64,000 nucleotides of DNA, taken from Batrachochytrium dendrobatidis JAM81. Its lineage: Eukaryota > Chytridiomycota > Chytridiomycetes > Rhizophydiales. The notes below the pieces were generated by a model. It saw only the letters and a list, made by a program, of their open reading frames with translations, was not told where the DNA came from and ran no database searches. Within the stretch, counting starts at the first letter, position 1, and each line of letters starts with the position of its first letter. Positions 23,772 to 34,907 of the stretch are shown here, piece after piece. Both the position numbers and the translations under genes were made by a program. The DNA lies in assembly GCF_000203795.2 (NCBI RefSeq), contig NW_006281106.1, positions 873,302 to 937,301 of the forward strand. The letters are read 5' to 3'.

Positions 23772-24084
23772 GTAATCTAAAGTGTATTGTCAATAAAGAA
23801 AGTAGTAATTGCCAAAATCAATATTATATCAAAAATGCTACTAATTGGTAACATCATCACGTGTGGTGTGGTTGTTGCTTGCAATTAGCGGGCAGCTCGA
23901 ACGCCACTACGCAGCCAAGCTTCAGTTCAATAAGTATTGGTATTTGATGCATCCGAGCTCAATAGTATTGATGATGGCCATCTCACAAGTCGCATTGTAT
24001 CATTCTGACGGTACTAGTATTTTACAATCTTGGATCTACAGCCGGAACTACCAAAATGAAACGCTAAGCAAGGGTGATAAAATA

Positions 24085-24540
24085 CATAATAAACTGGCAG
24101 TCTTATGAAATGATAATTCCCATCAGATTTACTGGGTAATATTGTTTTGTGAACCTTTTAGTTTACTGGTATTTCTGGTGATTGGCATGTATAGTTGCAT
24201 TCCCAAGACATGCAACCTTTGGGTTCTCAAACTAGAACATATTCACGATTTTAGGACACAACAGAAATAATTGGCAATGCTTTTGGCAATATCAAAACAG
24301 TCGAACCCAATATCTGGATTACAGTGAATTTGGTAATCGTACAATGCATGGCTATGCCAAAAGTAAAGACAATCTCTGTTCAAAGCCATAGTTTGGTTGC
24401 ACTGCATGATGCAGATTATGTTTTGAAGAATCGAGTGTCCATTAAAGCCAATTTCTAACAGTCACAACGAATAGTCAATTATTATCCATTTCAAAGACAA
24501 GCCACAGCAAGATGGTGGTTCATTTACACAAATATGGTTG
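24085..24540 (+). repeat. MITE-like dispersed repeat, copy 3
   Basis: One of the longer copies. Shared blocks with copy 5 include ATCAAAACAGTCGAACCCAA (24292-24311) and ACAATGCATGGCTATGCCAA (24341-24360). The right end TTCATTTACACAAATATGG (24521-24539) matches the family terminus; the left end is poorly conserved. No reading frame spans it. Confidence 0.65.
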
Positions 24541-24950
24541 ATTTGCATAAACTGCAGATTCTATCATTCAATCTACTATTAACACTTGATATTCAAGTGA
24601 TGGCTACACAAGATTCCCGGTCAAATGGTGCCAGAACATATGATATTTGAAGCTGGCATACCCAGACTATCTACCGGAATAACTCTTGCTTGGACCAGAT
24701 TTGGTTGTAGATTTATATACCAATTGGATGAATATTGGGCTTTAAGTGTGTATCACCTAGGCTGTGTTGAAGAGTAGTGAATCATCAAACGAGGCGATAC
24801 TTGGAGGGGCTGAAGAATAGACCAGAGCAAGCTTATCAGATTCTAAAAAACACAGCATGAGTCGATTAAGCTCATATGATAAGCACGCTAGTCTACGCGA
24901 AGAGCAACTCCGCTTATAAATCTAACTTCTCCGCTTATCCATAGGATTGC

Positions 24951-24958
24951 TATAAATA
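24951..24958 (+). promoter_or_regulatory. TATA box of the subtilase gene
   Basis: TATAAATA, about 84-91 bp upstream of the chosen ATG at 25042, followed by a pyrimidine-rich leader. Confidence 0.6.
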
Positions 24959-25041
24959 GCTTGTTATTCTCGAACTAGACTTGTTTATTCTTAACTCGAA
25001 ATCACACCTGTTTATTTGCTAATTAGTCTTCTCCATTGAAT

Positions 25042-26863
25042 ATGCTATTCAAGCCTGTTTCTTCAATGGCCAAGCTGTCACTCCTTCTCTTGGCAGTGGT
25101 CTCTCCCTTTACTGTCATGGCTGCTCCTTCTTTGCACAAAGCTGCCGGCACTAGTGTTCCTAACCAGTACATTATCCTGTTTAAAGACCATATGTTTGAA
25201 GAGTCTGGTAAGTTTTATAATAGGATGAACTGCTATGGGTGCAAGCTAGTTTAAACAACCCTGGCTATCCTTATTCCCTACTCAAATGACTGCTGTGGAG
25301 TGGTTCCCTGCTATATTTTATTCCTTTGCTGATCCTTTTTACCCATGCTCATCTGACTTTTGGTATACCACCTTTCTACACCTAGTCGAAAAGCATTTTG
25401 AATGGATTAAAAACCTTATCAAGCCATATCTTCCTGCCGCTCCTATCTTCTCTTTTCAGGGCGATGAAGACCGTTTGTTTGATCGCCCTGAACCCAAAGT
25501 ATCGACCCTGGGCATGATGGACGAGCTTTTCGGTGTGATGCATAGATATCATATGGATGGCTTCCAGGGCTACAGTGCTCGCCTCCCTCAATTTGTTGCA
25601 TCCCTTCTCAAGGTACTACTGCTTGCATTTGCTTCCTACTGTTGCTGGCTGTCTTGCACAGCTATTATGTCCAGTATGGTCATCTGTTTGTATAGCAGCA
25701 TGACATCAATATGCCATGTGACTAAATGTCGACATAATGCTATGTTTGTTGGTGAGTCATCCACGCTAACATGCTTTTGTGATGATTAGGAACATGGCGA
25801 CATTGCACACATTGAAGAGGACAAGGTCATGACCATCTTTGATACTCAGCCCAAGGCTCCTTCATGGGGTCTGACTCGTATTAGTTTCCGTGATCATCCC
25901 GACGCTAGTCAAAAAGTCTACTCCTACCCCAGCTCAGCAGGTACTGGCGTTAATGCTTACATTATCGATACTGGCGTGTTCATCAAGCACCCCGAGTTCG
26001 AAGGTCGTGCTCATCTAGGCAAATCCTTTACCAAAGATGGTAACAACGACGGTAATGGTCACGGTACTCACGTTGCTGGTACAATTGGATCCAAGAGCTA
26101 CGGTGTTGCCAAGAATGTCACTCTGATTGCTGTTAAAGTCTTGGATAACCAGGGATCTGGAACCACCTCTGATGTGATTGCTGGAATTGACTGGGCTTCC
26201 AAGGATGCCGCTGCAAAGAATGGTAAAGACAAGCCTCTTAAATCCGTTGCCAACATGTCTCTTGGTGGTGGTGCATCGGCTGCACTGGACAAGGCTGTCA
26301 AGGCTGCTACCAAAAACGGTCTCGTGTTTGCTGTTGCTGCTGGTAACTCTGGTCGTGATGCTTGCTCTCTTTCTCCTGCTCGTGTTCCCGAAGCCATCAC
26401 TGTTGCTGCATCCGACAAGAATGACAACTTGGCTAGCTTCTCTGAACGTGGCAAATGCGTTGATGTTATTGCTCCTGGAGTAGATATTACTTCTACCTGG
26501 AACAATGGCAAGATCAATACCATTTCTGGTACATCCATGGCCACTCCTCATGTCGTTGGTGTTGTTGCTCTTGCGCTTGCCGAGGGCTCTTTTACTCAAG
26601 TCAAGGCAGTTCATGACTACATTAAGCTTGTGGCTTCCAAGGATCGTATCTCTGGCGATCTTCGTGGTGCACCCAACTCCCTTTTGTACAATAACGTTAT
26701 TGATGGTGGCTTCCCCGATGACGAGCCCAAGGAGCCAGAGCCTCAGCCAGAACCTGAACCTATTCCTCCTAACGAGGGCGAATGCCCTATTCCACAGTGT
26801 CTTTTTGACCCAGAATGTACATCATGCTGTGTTGATTGCCTGTGGGCTGCATTCCGTGTTTAA
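25042..26863 (+). CDS. Secreted subtilisin-like serine protease (S8, proteinase K type)
   Basis: Three exons (25042-25207, 25386-25612, 25790-26863), about 488 residues. Signal peptide MLFKPVSSMAKLSLLLLAVV ending near VMAAPS. An inhibitor I9 propeptide (NQYIILFKDHMFEE ... MDGFQGYSARLPQ) occupies exons 1 and 2. The mature S8 domain has the full triad: Asp in NAYIIDTGVFI, His in NGHGTHVAGTIG, Ser in ISGTSMATPHVVG, with the oxyanion Asn in AVAAGNSG. The fungal SWGLTRIS start of the mature enzyme is present. After the catalytic domain comes a Pro/Glu linker (EPEPQPEPEPIPP) and a short tail with eight cysteines (CPIPQCLFDPECTSCCVDC). Such enzymes are secreted for protein digestion; expanded subtilases are known in chytrids. 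The chosen start is the first ATG; an upstream in-frame codon is TTG. Confidence 0.95.
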
Positions 26864-27224
26864 ATCTTGGCACGACAAGGTTGAACATTCATCCTGCATT
26901 GCAGGCTGATTTTTCAAGATTCGACCTTGAACTCTGCCATGTCAATTTGATACATAGTTTTGATGCGTTTTTTACTCTTGTTAGATATATCCAATTTTAG
27001 GATGTCTAATCAATAAAATATACTGGACATATTCGATGCGTTTTTTGATTGCTGTGACAGACTATATCATTGAGCACTAGACCAAAGTCTAAAAGTTATT
27101 TTAATCAAACCAACCAGTTTATTGATATTGTATCCACAGTTGTGAGCTGTATTGGGGTTGGGCGAGTTGGAGATGAAGGATAGTTGGAGCAAAGCTATAG
27201 TGGTTGCACATGGTCCCATCTTGC
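26864..27224. other. Intergenic region between convergent subtilase and RMD5 genes
   Basis: About 360 bp of 3' flanks. A GATGCGTTTTTT motif occurs twice (about 26963 and 27035). No gene seen. Confidence 0.5.
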
Positions 27225-28473
27225 TCAAAAATAAACTCGGATAGCTTGGCTAACTGTGCTTTCCGAGGGACAGTATGGACACTTGAACTTTACATTTGTA
27301 TTGCTCTTGCTTAACCGCATCAACGTCTCCTTACATACTGTATGTCCACACAACATCATCATTGGTGGATTTTCTTCTGATCCAGGCTCCTTGGACACTG
27401 GACATGTGAAAACGGAATGGAATCGGTATGCGTCCACCAAAGGGATTTCAACGGGAAGTTCGCCCTGTTGGGACCATTCTAATCCAGTCTTGTCTTTCAT
27501 GATAGAAGACATTTTAATGATGGTGGGGAGAGCGGTTGTGCCTGCAGTGACAGCAATAAACAATGGCGAGTCTGAAGAAAGTCCAATCAGCATACAGAAA
27601 TCACGAGTAAATGTTGTTTGAATGTCTGTCCAAAGATGAGGGTTAAGCAGGCTTGCATATGGCGAAAGAGATAGCTTATTGACAAAAAGAATCGAGCACA
27701 TGAGTTGCTGGATTTCTATGGATTTGCAAGAATCACAAACATGCCATTAGACAAGGTGCTGAAATTGAATCGACATAGGATGCAGCACATACCATACCTT
27801 TGAGATGTCGGGGAAACATGGGAAAGTTGGCCTTTGCATATGCTAATGCCGCATGAGGCTCAATCGACACCAGCAACTGTATAAATCGCAGTTTATGCAG
27901 TTGAAATTCCAGCAACGACCCTTGCTTCTCCAGATCTGGACGTCGTTTTGTAGCCCATTGGATAGCAGGAGTAATATCTTTACTCCTCAATGCTTCTTGG
28001 ATCTGAAACATTTCAAAAAACAATGACTTGAGATGTGATGGGATCTGAACCGATCCAGCTTCGTCAGCAAACACTTGTGCCATATCAAACCTGCCCTCGC
28101 GAACAAAGTGAATAGCAAGTGCCTGGTAGATGATATCCTCTTTTTCCTGGAAAGCCTTTGGATCCCAGATCGAATCCAAGTCTGTCTTGAAGCGTTTCTC
28201 GACTACTTTGGAGTATTTGTACATGACAGACTGCATATCTTTATGTGCCTCGGTTAGTTTAGTGGACAGGTCTTTAACAGGCTTGGACAGAGCTTGCAAG
28301 TGCTTATAAACAAGTTGAGACTGTTGCTGATGTGGTTGCTGAGCAGTTGAGGCTACCAACGCTTTGGCATCTGTGAGTCGCTGTACAAGTGCATCTATGG
28401 TTGTATGCGACTCGTTCTTGAGTGTGCGTTGTCGTTTAATGACTTTTTCAAACTCTTTGGCAATAGACTCCAT
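27225..28473 (-). CDS. RMD5: RMD5/GID2-type E3 ubiquitin ligase subunit (RMND5)
   Basis: Two exons (27798-28473 and 27225-27715), 388 residues. This is a catalytic RING subunit of the GID/CTLH ubiquitin ligase, which in yeast degrades gluconeogenic enzymes. The N-terminal half is helical with a LisH/CTLH-like region ([20 protein letters not shown], then [20 protein letters not shown]). The splice restores [17 protein letters not shown], which matches the family block KEIQQLMGSL. The C-terminal degenerate RING reads [42 protein letters not shown] and ends IRVYF, as usual for RMND5. Length is typical. It shares a 276-bp upstream region with the divergent ankyrin-RasGEF gene. Confidence 0.9.
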
Positions 28474-28749
28474 GGCTTTTAAAAACTGCTGCTGACGGTT
28501 GTGTTGAATAGTAAACAGAATTGGTTGTTTTCCAGGTATTATCTGGATAGTCCTGCAAACGAAACAGCAGTTGAACTTGGGGTTCTATGCCTTACAGAAT
28601 AGACTTTTGATGGTTGATGTTAGGACACGACACATTTGAATCTCAAGTCTTGGCTATAAATTTGGCCCAAAACATACCCTTTTTACTCAAACTATTCTGC
28701 ATTCAAATAGCATTTGTGATATACTGTTAAATCTTGCATATAGACTGGC

Positions 28750-31700
28750 ATGTTTGTTCCAAATCTCAAATGGGGATTTCAAAAAAGCAGAGCAAAGTCT
28801 GACAAGTAAGTGACAGTGAGGGTCTATTAATCCCAACTATATCAAGCGTATCCATGGCTCTTCAATACATCTGGTTCTAAATTCAGCAACGCTGACTACT
28901 CTGTATAATGAATTCACAGTCAATACTGCTCATATGACTTAATATGTTCATTAAGCAATCCCTTATTCACACTAATCATGAATATGAGGATATTTCGCAC
29001 CCATGTACACGCTCACTAAAAATGTGAATTAACATTAAATACTTTTCGACTCAACACTACACTGTATTAGCGTTCAATTTCACGGACAAGATATCAGACA
29101 TGTAGTGCCATCTCCTTTATTCAACCTGTCATCTGCAAACGATCGACGTCAAGAACATACTCCTGACGAATACGAAGAAAAGACCAAAGCAAAACGAATA
29201 CTAGAGCTTTGCCAAGTACATTACTAGATTAAATAGTGTTTTATGATATGTTCAAAAAACTTGTACTAAAGCATAAACCAATTCAATTTTGTTAATTTCA
29301 GGAAGGAAACATTGCTCAAGTGCGTCAATTCTGTCAACAAAATGCATATAGTATCTTCCAATCCATCAATTCGCCAATTGATGCAAATCAAAATCGTCCG
29401 CTTCATCTCACTGTATCACAAAATGATTATGCCATGACTTGCATGCTGCTCCAAAAAGGAGCAGATCCAAACGTTACCAACAAAAGCGATATCAGTCCAA
29501 TTACAATTGCTAAGCGAATGAACTACTCACGTATCATTAAGCTATTGATTAAATTTGGCGCAACTCCACCCCTGACTCATGAAAAAGTATTTGGAAATGC
29601 CTCGACAGGAGATATATCCAGCCAAGAAAAAAAGCATGATGCTCAAAGCAGTCTAGTAGGACCGCCAAAAATCAATACAGATATAGGTTACAGTCACAAA
29701 ACGAGTTCAGGACAACAGCAAGATGGCATTTCATTGTTTGGAATGATTCCACAGGGTTTCGATCGAGTGAGCGGGGACGTCCTATCGCCCAATACCAACA
29801 GACCAAAAAGTCTGCAATCTGCAGCTCAGATTTTTGGTGACGGTCAATCTCCAAACTCACCTACATCCAACTCAATGGGATTTGTATCTGCAATGGACTC
29901 GATTGGAATAGACGAGGATATGCAACGTCGTCATATGTTTCAAGACTCGATCGAAAGAAAATATTTTAGTATTTGCAATGCTGCTTATTTGGGGCTCAAG
30001 GAGCCGTTACTGGAAGTTGTGCGTTCTGATACCATTGATTATTTGGACGAGGCTGGATGCACAGGTTTGATGAAAGCAGCTTATAGGGGAAATCTGGATC
30101 TCGTAAAGCACCTTGTAAATCACGGCGCAAATATAAACGCCATGGATCATGATGGCAACACTCCACTAATCTGGTCCATTGTGAATGGTCACGCTCAAAT
30201 TGTAAAGTATCTGGTGGAGGATGCTAAAGTAGATATTCACAATGAGAAGCAAAACCAGTTTCAAAAAAATTTGGAGGAGCCGAATTCAGATCGTTCCAAT
30301 CCTCTCCTCACCCCTTTAATTGTTGCTGTGCATGGCGGATATCAAGATATTTCTGAATATCTTTTACGTCATGGTGTAGATGTCAATGAACGAGCAGGTC
30401 CAGGTCGTGGTCGTACCGCACTGATGGTTGCAGCGTGGATGCGTCGCAAAACTATTGTTCAATTGTTACTTCAATATGGTGCCCATATTGAGCCCAGTAT
30501 TGACTCATGGCTTACAAAGGGTATGATCTACTTAAAAAAAGTTGCTGTAGAGCAAAATGCTTGGCTAGGGCATGCAACTTTAGAAAGCAGTCCGGCTGAA
30601 ACGTCTCCACTTCGTCGTGACATGACTAGCGTTTCCACTTTTACATTAAACGCCGCTTTACTTCCTAGTGGTGGAAGTGTATCTGGAACTCCTATGCAAC
30701 AACGTCGCGCAAGCTTACAAGAAAAGTTTGTATATTTTTCGCATAAAGATTCAGAGTGTGCAAGTGAGATTATGAATATTCTGCTCAACCACGGAAAATT
30801 ACTTGTTAAATCAAACACAGACAATCAAATAAAAACCGAGCGGCTTCATTCAGCAAGTGTTGGCAGTACTGAGCCTTCAAGCTCGCGTCCATCGTCACTT
30901 TTAGGTACACGTGGTAATCTACAACGAAGAAGAAACAATACTTTTCGTCAAGGATTGAATCTAGATAAGATTATTGGTAACAACTCCAGTAGTGTGTTGA
31001 CTCTTGCAGAGCAAATGCCCGATCGTGGGACCGAGCTGGATGGACTATGGATTGCAGTATTTCAATGTGTTGTTCAACTTGTCATAGCTGCAAACAAGAA
31101 CATCAAACATCAGTACATTGCCATATCTGCCAAAGCTATTCATTGCTCCTCTGAGATTATTAGAGCAATTGAAATGATTGATAAATCATGCAATTCTGGG
31201 ATCAAGAATGGAGGATCAAGCAATGCAGCCAATACCCCCGTTTCTGCATTTAGCACTATGGTAAACCAATCACCTACCGGACAAGTCAATTTAAATGCAT
31301 CATGGGTTCAAGGAGCAAGTGGCACATCCAAACCTAGTGGATCTGCAGCAGTAATTCAAACTGAAGGTTCTTTGTTTTCGTATACTCCGGTACGTTCCCG
31401 TATGCGCCATTTGGCACGAATTATCAGCAATGAGTTTCCAAAGCAGTTGATGTTATCCACTAGAATGGCAATTGGCGTGTGGCCACCACCCGATGCTGTT
31501 GCAGAGATGATTCGTGAGGCGGCTGCACTGGCTGCATCTTGTCGCGATATAGTTCTTTTGGCAAACACATTGGGACACTACCCAATACTTGATAAAAACT
31601 TTGAAGTTTTAGTAAGTTTGATATTGCTTTTTATCTAGAAATATAAAGCACCATGTATTAACTGAATTTTAAATTGTCGTGTATTCTTTTAGTTTAATGC

Positions 31701-34380
31701 GTTTGAAGATGGACAAGATCAGGAGAGAGAGGTCAAATCTGATATAGCCGCTACGTCACAAGACAAAGACGCTCGTCCTAAAGGCGCGTTAAGCTATTCC
31801 GAGTACAAACGACAAAACGATCTCAAGCTCATTGAAGAAATGTCAAAACGCTACGACATGGGCGGTCGACAGGCTTCGCATGATGTTCTCACTCCAGAAG
31901 AAAAGTCTACAGACCTGGCGTTCTTTCAAACTCTTGATGCTCTTCTTAAACAATTTGTTGTATCAGTGGCAGAATTAAAAAATGTGCATGATCAGCATCT
32001 AAAAGAAGAATTTATCAAGGCAACATCGACGGTTCATGCAAGAGCAGACACATTAATGGAAGAAATCAATTCGTTTGAATTTTTAAAAGATTTTCCCGAT
32101 GATGTTGTTATTGACCAGGAGGATGCTATCCGGTTGGAGTCTTCTGGTGTTCGGTTACCAATTACCATATTCCCGTGCCCAATCAAACCTTTCTACCTCT
32201 TGGCATTTGAAGAAGTGAAAAACTCGGCTCGACAAGTCATGGCTAAAGGAAAGATTGCTTCAGCATCGTGGCCACCACCCAACTCAGCAGCAGAGATGTT
32301 GCAAGCAACTATTCCTTGTGTGATTGCGGTAAAGAAATTGGTAATTTTGGCCAAAGAGAGCTCAGGCAAAGTGCGACAAACTCATTTAGAAGACAGACGC
32401 AAGCGTGACAATTGGAGAAAGGAATGCCTCCAAAATGAACGAGTCAAAAAGCTTTTCCAAATGTGGGAGAGTCAGTTGCTTGGGGATGAAAATCCTATAT
32501 TCAAGAAACCTAGCGCGCTGCTGACAATGGATGAGCTAAAGGTGCTTGAAGATTCAACAGAGGGTCTTGTTTTGGAGGAGATGGGTGGAAAACGCCAAAT
32601 AAAAGGCGGTACGCTTACAAAACTTCTCGAGGCAGCTACCGGACACGACAACAATGACGAAGATTTTACTGCGGCATTTATCCTGACTCACCATTCATTC
32701 ACCACTAGCTCCGAACTGCTTGATCAGCTATTTAAACGCTACGAAATTGCTCCACCATACGGTCTTAGCCAACGTATTTTTGAAATTTATATCGACAAAA
32801 AAGTCGTACAAGTGCGTCTCAGAGTGTGTCATGTCTTGCAATATTGGATTCAAAATCATTTTGAAGAAGATTTTGTAGAGTATGATCAGTTTATTTTGCG
32901 ATATCGCGATTTTGTGGAAAAAAAAGTGAAATTTGATTTCGAGCAACTCTCTATAACCATGTTAGAGGTACTTGAAAAGAAATTGGCAGAAGACTTTAAA
33001 TTTCGACCAACACCTCAAATTTCAAGCGATCGTGAGAAATTGTGCCCAAAAGTCATTTTATCACAGCGATCGTTTGCAGTAGGATATCCTGTCACGGATG
33101 TGTTTGCCACGCTTGGAAGCGACCCAAAGGCATATCTAGAAGTTGATCCCCAGGAAATGGCTCGACAGCTAACACTAGTGGAATTTGAATTGTTTTCTCG
33201 AGTTAAGCCGTTTGAGTGTTTGGATCAGATTTGGGACGGGCATCGCCGCAAAGAGAATTTGGCATTAAAGGGGAGTAACTATGCCAAGCGTCAAACTAGC
33301 GGGGAAGGATCCATTTCCGAAATCTCCAGGCTAATCCAACATACCAACCAGGTATGCATCTGTTTAAAACCAAATCAATTGAATTGGCAGCACGTCACTT
33401 TAATCAGCTGTTTGATTTATTTACATGCTAACATTATAAACTGTTTTCTATTTTTGAGATATCGTTTTGGATTGCTACCAATATTGTAACTCAAGAAACA
33501 CCAAAAGCTCGAATGAATATCATCAAGTACTTTGTCCAAGTTGCCATGGTAATTTTTTTGGCTGTAATAAGCACATTGGGTTGAATTTGTCAATTGATGC
33601 TAATCCTGTATGTTGATCTTTGATGCTACAAAGCACTGTCGCGAGCTAAATAACTTGACAGGAGTAACAACTATCATTGGCGCATTGTCAATGTCTCCAA
33701 TTAGCCGACTTCATAAAACGTGGAAGGTAAGCCAAGGTTACGGTTGTTTAGTTTAAAAGTGGTTGATATTGATATCTGATTGCATATTGGCGGAAAACAC
33801 AAATAGGTGCTAGAAGACAAGTATCTTAAGATGGCAGAAACGTACAAGGAAATAGCAGATCTAGTCAGCCCTAAATTTCAGTACGCAAACTACCGAAAGG
33901 CACTTAAAGAAATGCAGCCTCCAGCTATACCCTTTCTCGGTAAGTGATGAAAAACAGCAATTAGTTTAACTGCCTTGTATATATTTTAATAGATATAGAG
34001 CTGGTATGGTTGTATGATTTTAAAACACATTGTTAACATGATCGTTGAAATGCCACATGGCTGACTGTTTAGGTGTATATCTCACGGATCTGACATTTTT
34101 GGAGTTGGGCAATCCGGATTTTCTTCCAGATACACATTTTGTAAATTTCGACAAGCGGCGTAAAGTGTATAACTTGATTAAAGATATCCAGCGATACGCC
34201 CAAGTTCCATTTGCATTGAATCCCTTGCCTCCAGTACAAGAATTTCTGAAAAAAATTGCCGAAAGAAGAGGAACGCCTGTAGGATGGGAAGAGTTTCCTT
34301 TGTTTACTGAAGACGAACTCTATGAGCAATCGTTGATTGTTGAACCAAAAGAGCCAGAAAGCGGTAGTGACGAGGATTAA
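28750..34380 (+). CDS. Ankyrin-repeat Ras guanine nucleotide exchange factor
   Basis: Start MFVPNLKWGFQKSRAKSD at 28750. The N-terminal half (29300-30500) has ankyrin repeats in two groups, e.g. NRPLHLTVSQNDYAMTCMLL, GCTGLMKAAYRGNLDLVKHL, DGNTPLIWSIVNGHAQIVKY and GRTALMVAAWMRRKTIVQLL. A low-complexity spacer and two related helical blocks ending in WPPPDAVAEMIREAAALA and SWPPPNSAAEMLQATIPCV follow. A RasGEF-N module (KGGTLTKLLEAATGHDNNDE) and a CDC25-type RasGEF domain (33100-34300) close the protein, with MARQLTLVEFELFSRVKPFE, then MSPISRLHKTWKVLEDKY and PPAIPFLGVYLTDLTFLELG. Frames join across introns at about 31610-31693, 33354-33459, 33550-33634, 33727-33807 and 33942-34072. It should activate a Ras GTPase by promoting GDP release. 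I saw no sign that these are separate genes. Confidence 0.85.
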
Positions 34381-34907
34381 AGTAACAGCATGGATTTAAA
34401 ACAGCAACGGGTGGATCACAGGCTCAGCACACTTTCTATACAACGAATTTCAATTGGATTAAAAAGTAGTTTACTATGCAAAAGCTAAAATAGAATAATA
34501 AAGACACCTGAATTTTTTATTATAGGATTTTCAAAATCGAGTACTCGATCCAAGAAGCAAAAATAGAGTTAGAAAGACGATATAGTAGAATTTTAAAAAT
34601 ACCTGCAGTAAACCAAAGCATCAAAAAAGTAAGTAGTTGGGCTATATTGGCAGTAGTGATGCTGACGTTGGTAATAAAATGCACTAATCAGACTTGAAGC
34701 AAGGATGTCTTTTCTTAAACAAGAGGGTGGGTTTCATTTTGGTTTTAATATATGTAGTAGAGGGGTTATGTGTGTATGTGGAGTAGTGTTATGGGCTTGT
34801 TATTTCAAAGGAAACTGCCAGCGGTAAAACCCAGAGCATGTAGAAAGGTGATAAAAGGTAGGCAACTCTTGATGATATTCATCCATATTTACTATTCAAA
34901 GTAAAAG
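34381..34907. other. Intergenic region between convergent RasGEF and cyclin genes
   Basis: About 530 bp of 3' flank with an AATAAAG-like signal near 34496 and a GT-rich stretch near 34750-34790. No supported gene. Confidence 0.5.

Larger units (their letters stand above)
23772..25041. other. Intergenic region between tyrosinase 4 and the subtilase (divergent promoters)
   Basis: About 1.27 kb with no supported gene. It holds a CACGTG hexamer near 23860 (about 90 bp upstream of tyrosinase 4), MITE-like copy 3, and the subtilase promoter with a TATA box and a twice-repeated CTCCGCTTAT motif (24908-24940). Confidence 0.6.

Noticed and set aside
26015..26614. Long open frames on both other phases over the subtilase (up to 199 codons)
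   Set aside because: Shadows of a strongly conserved S8 domain in a GC-richer, codon-biased gene.
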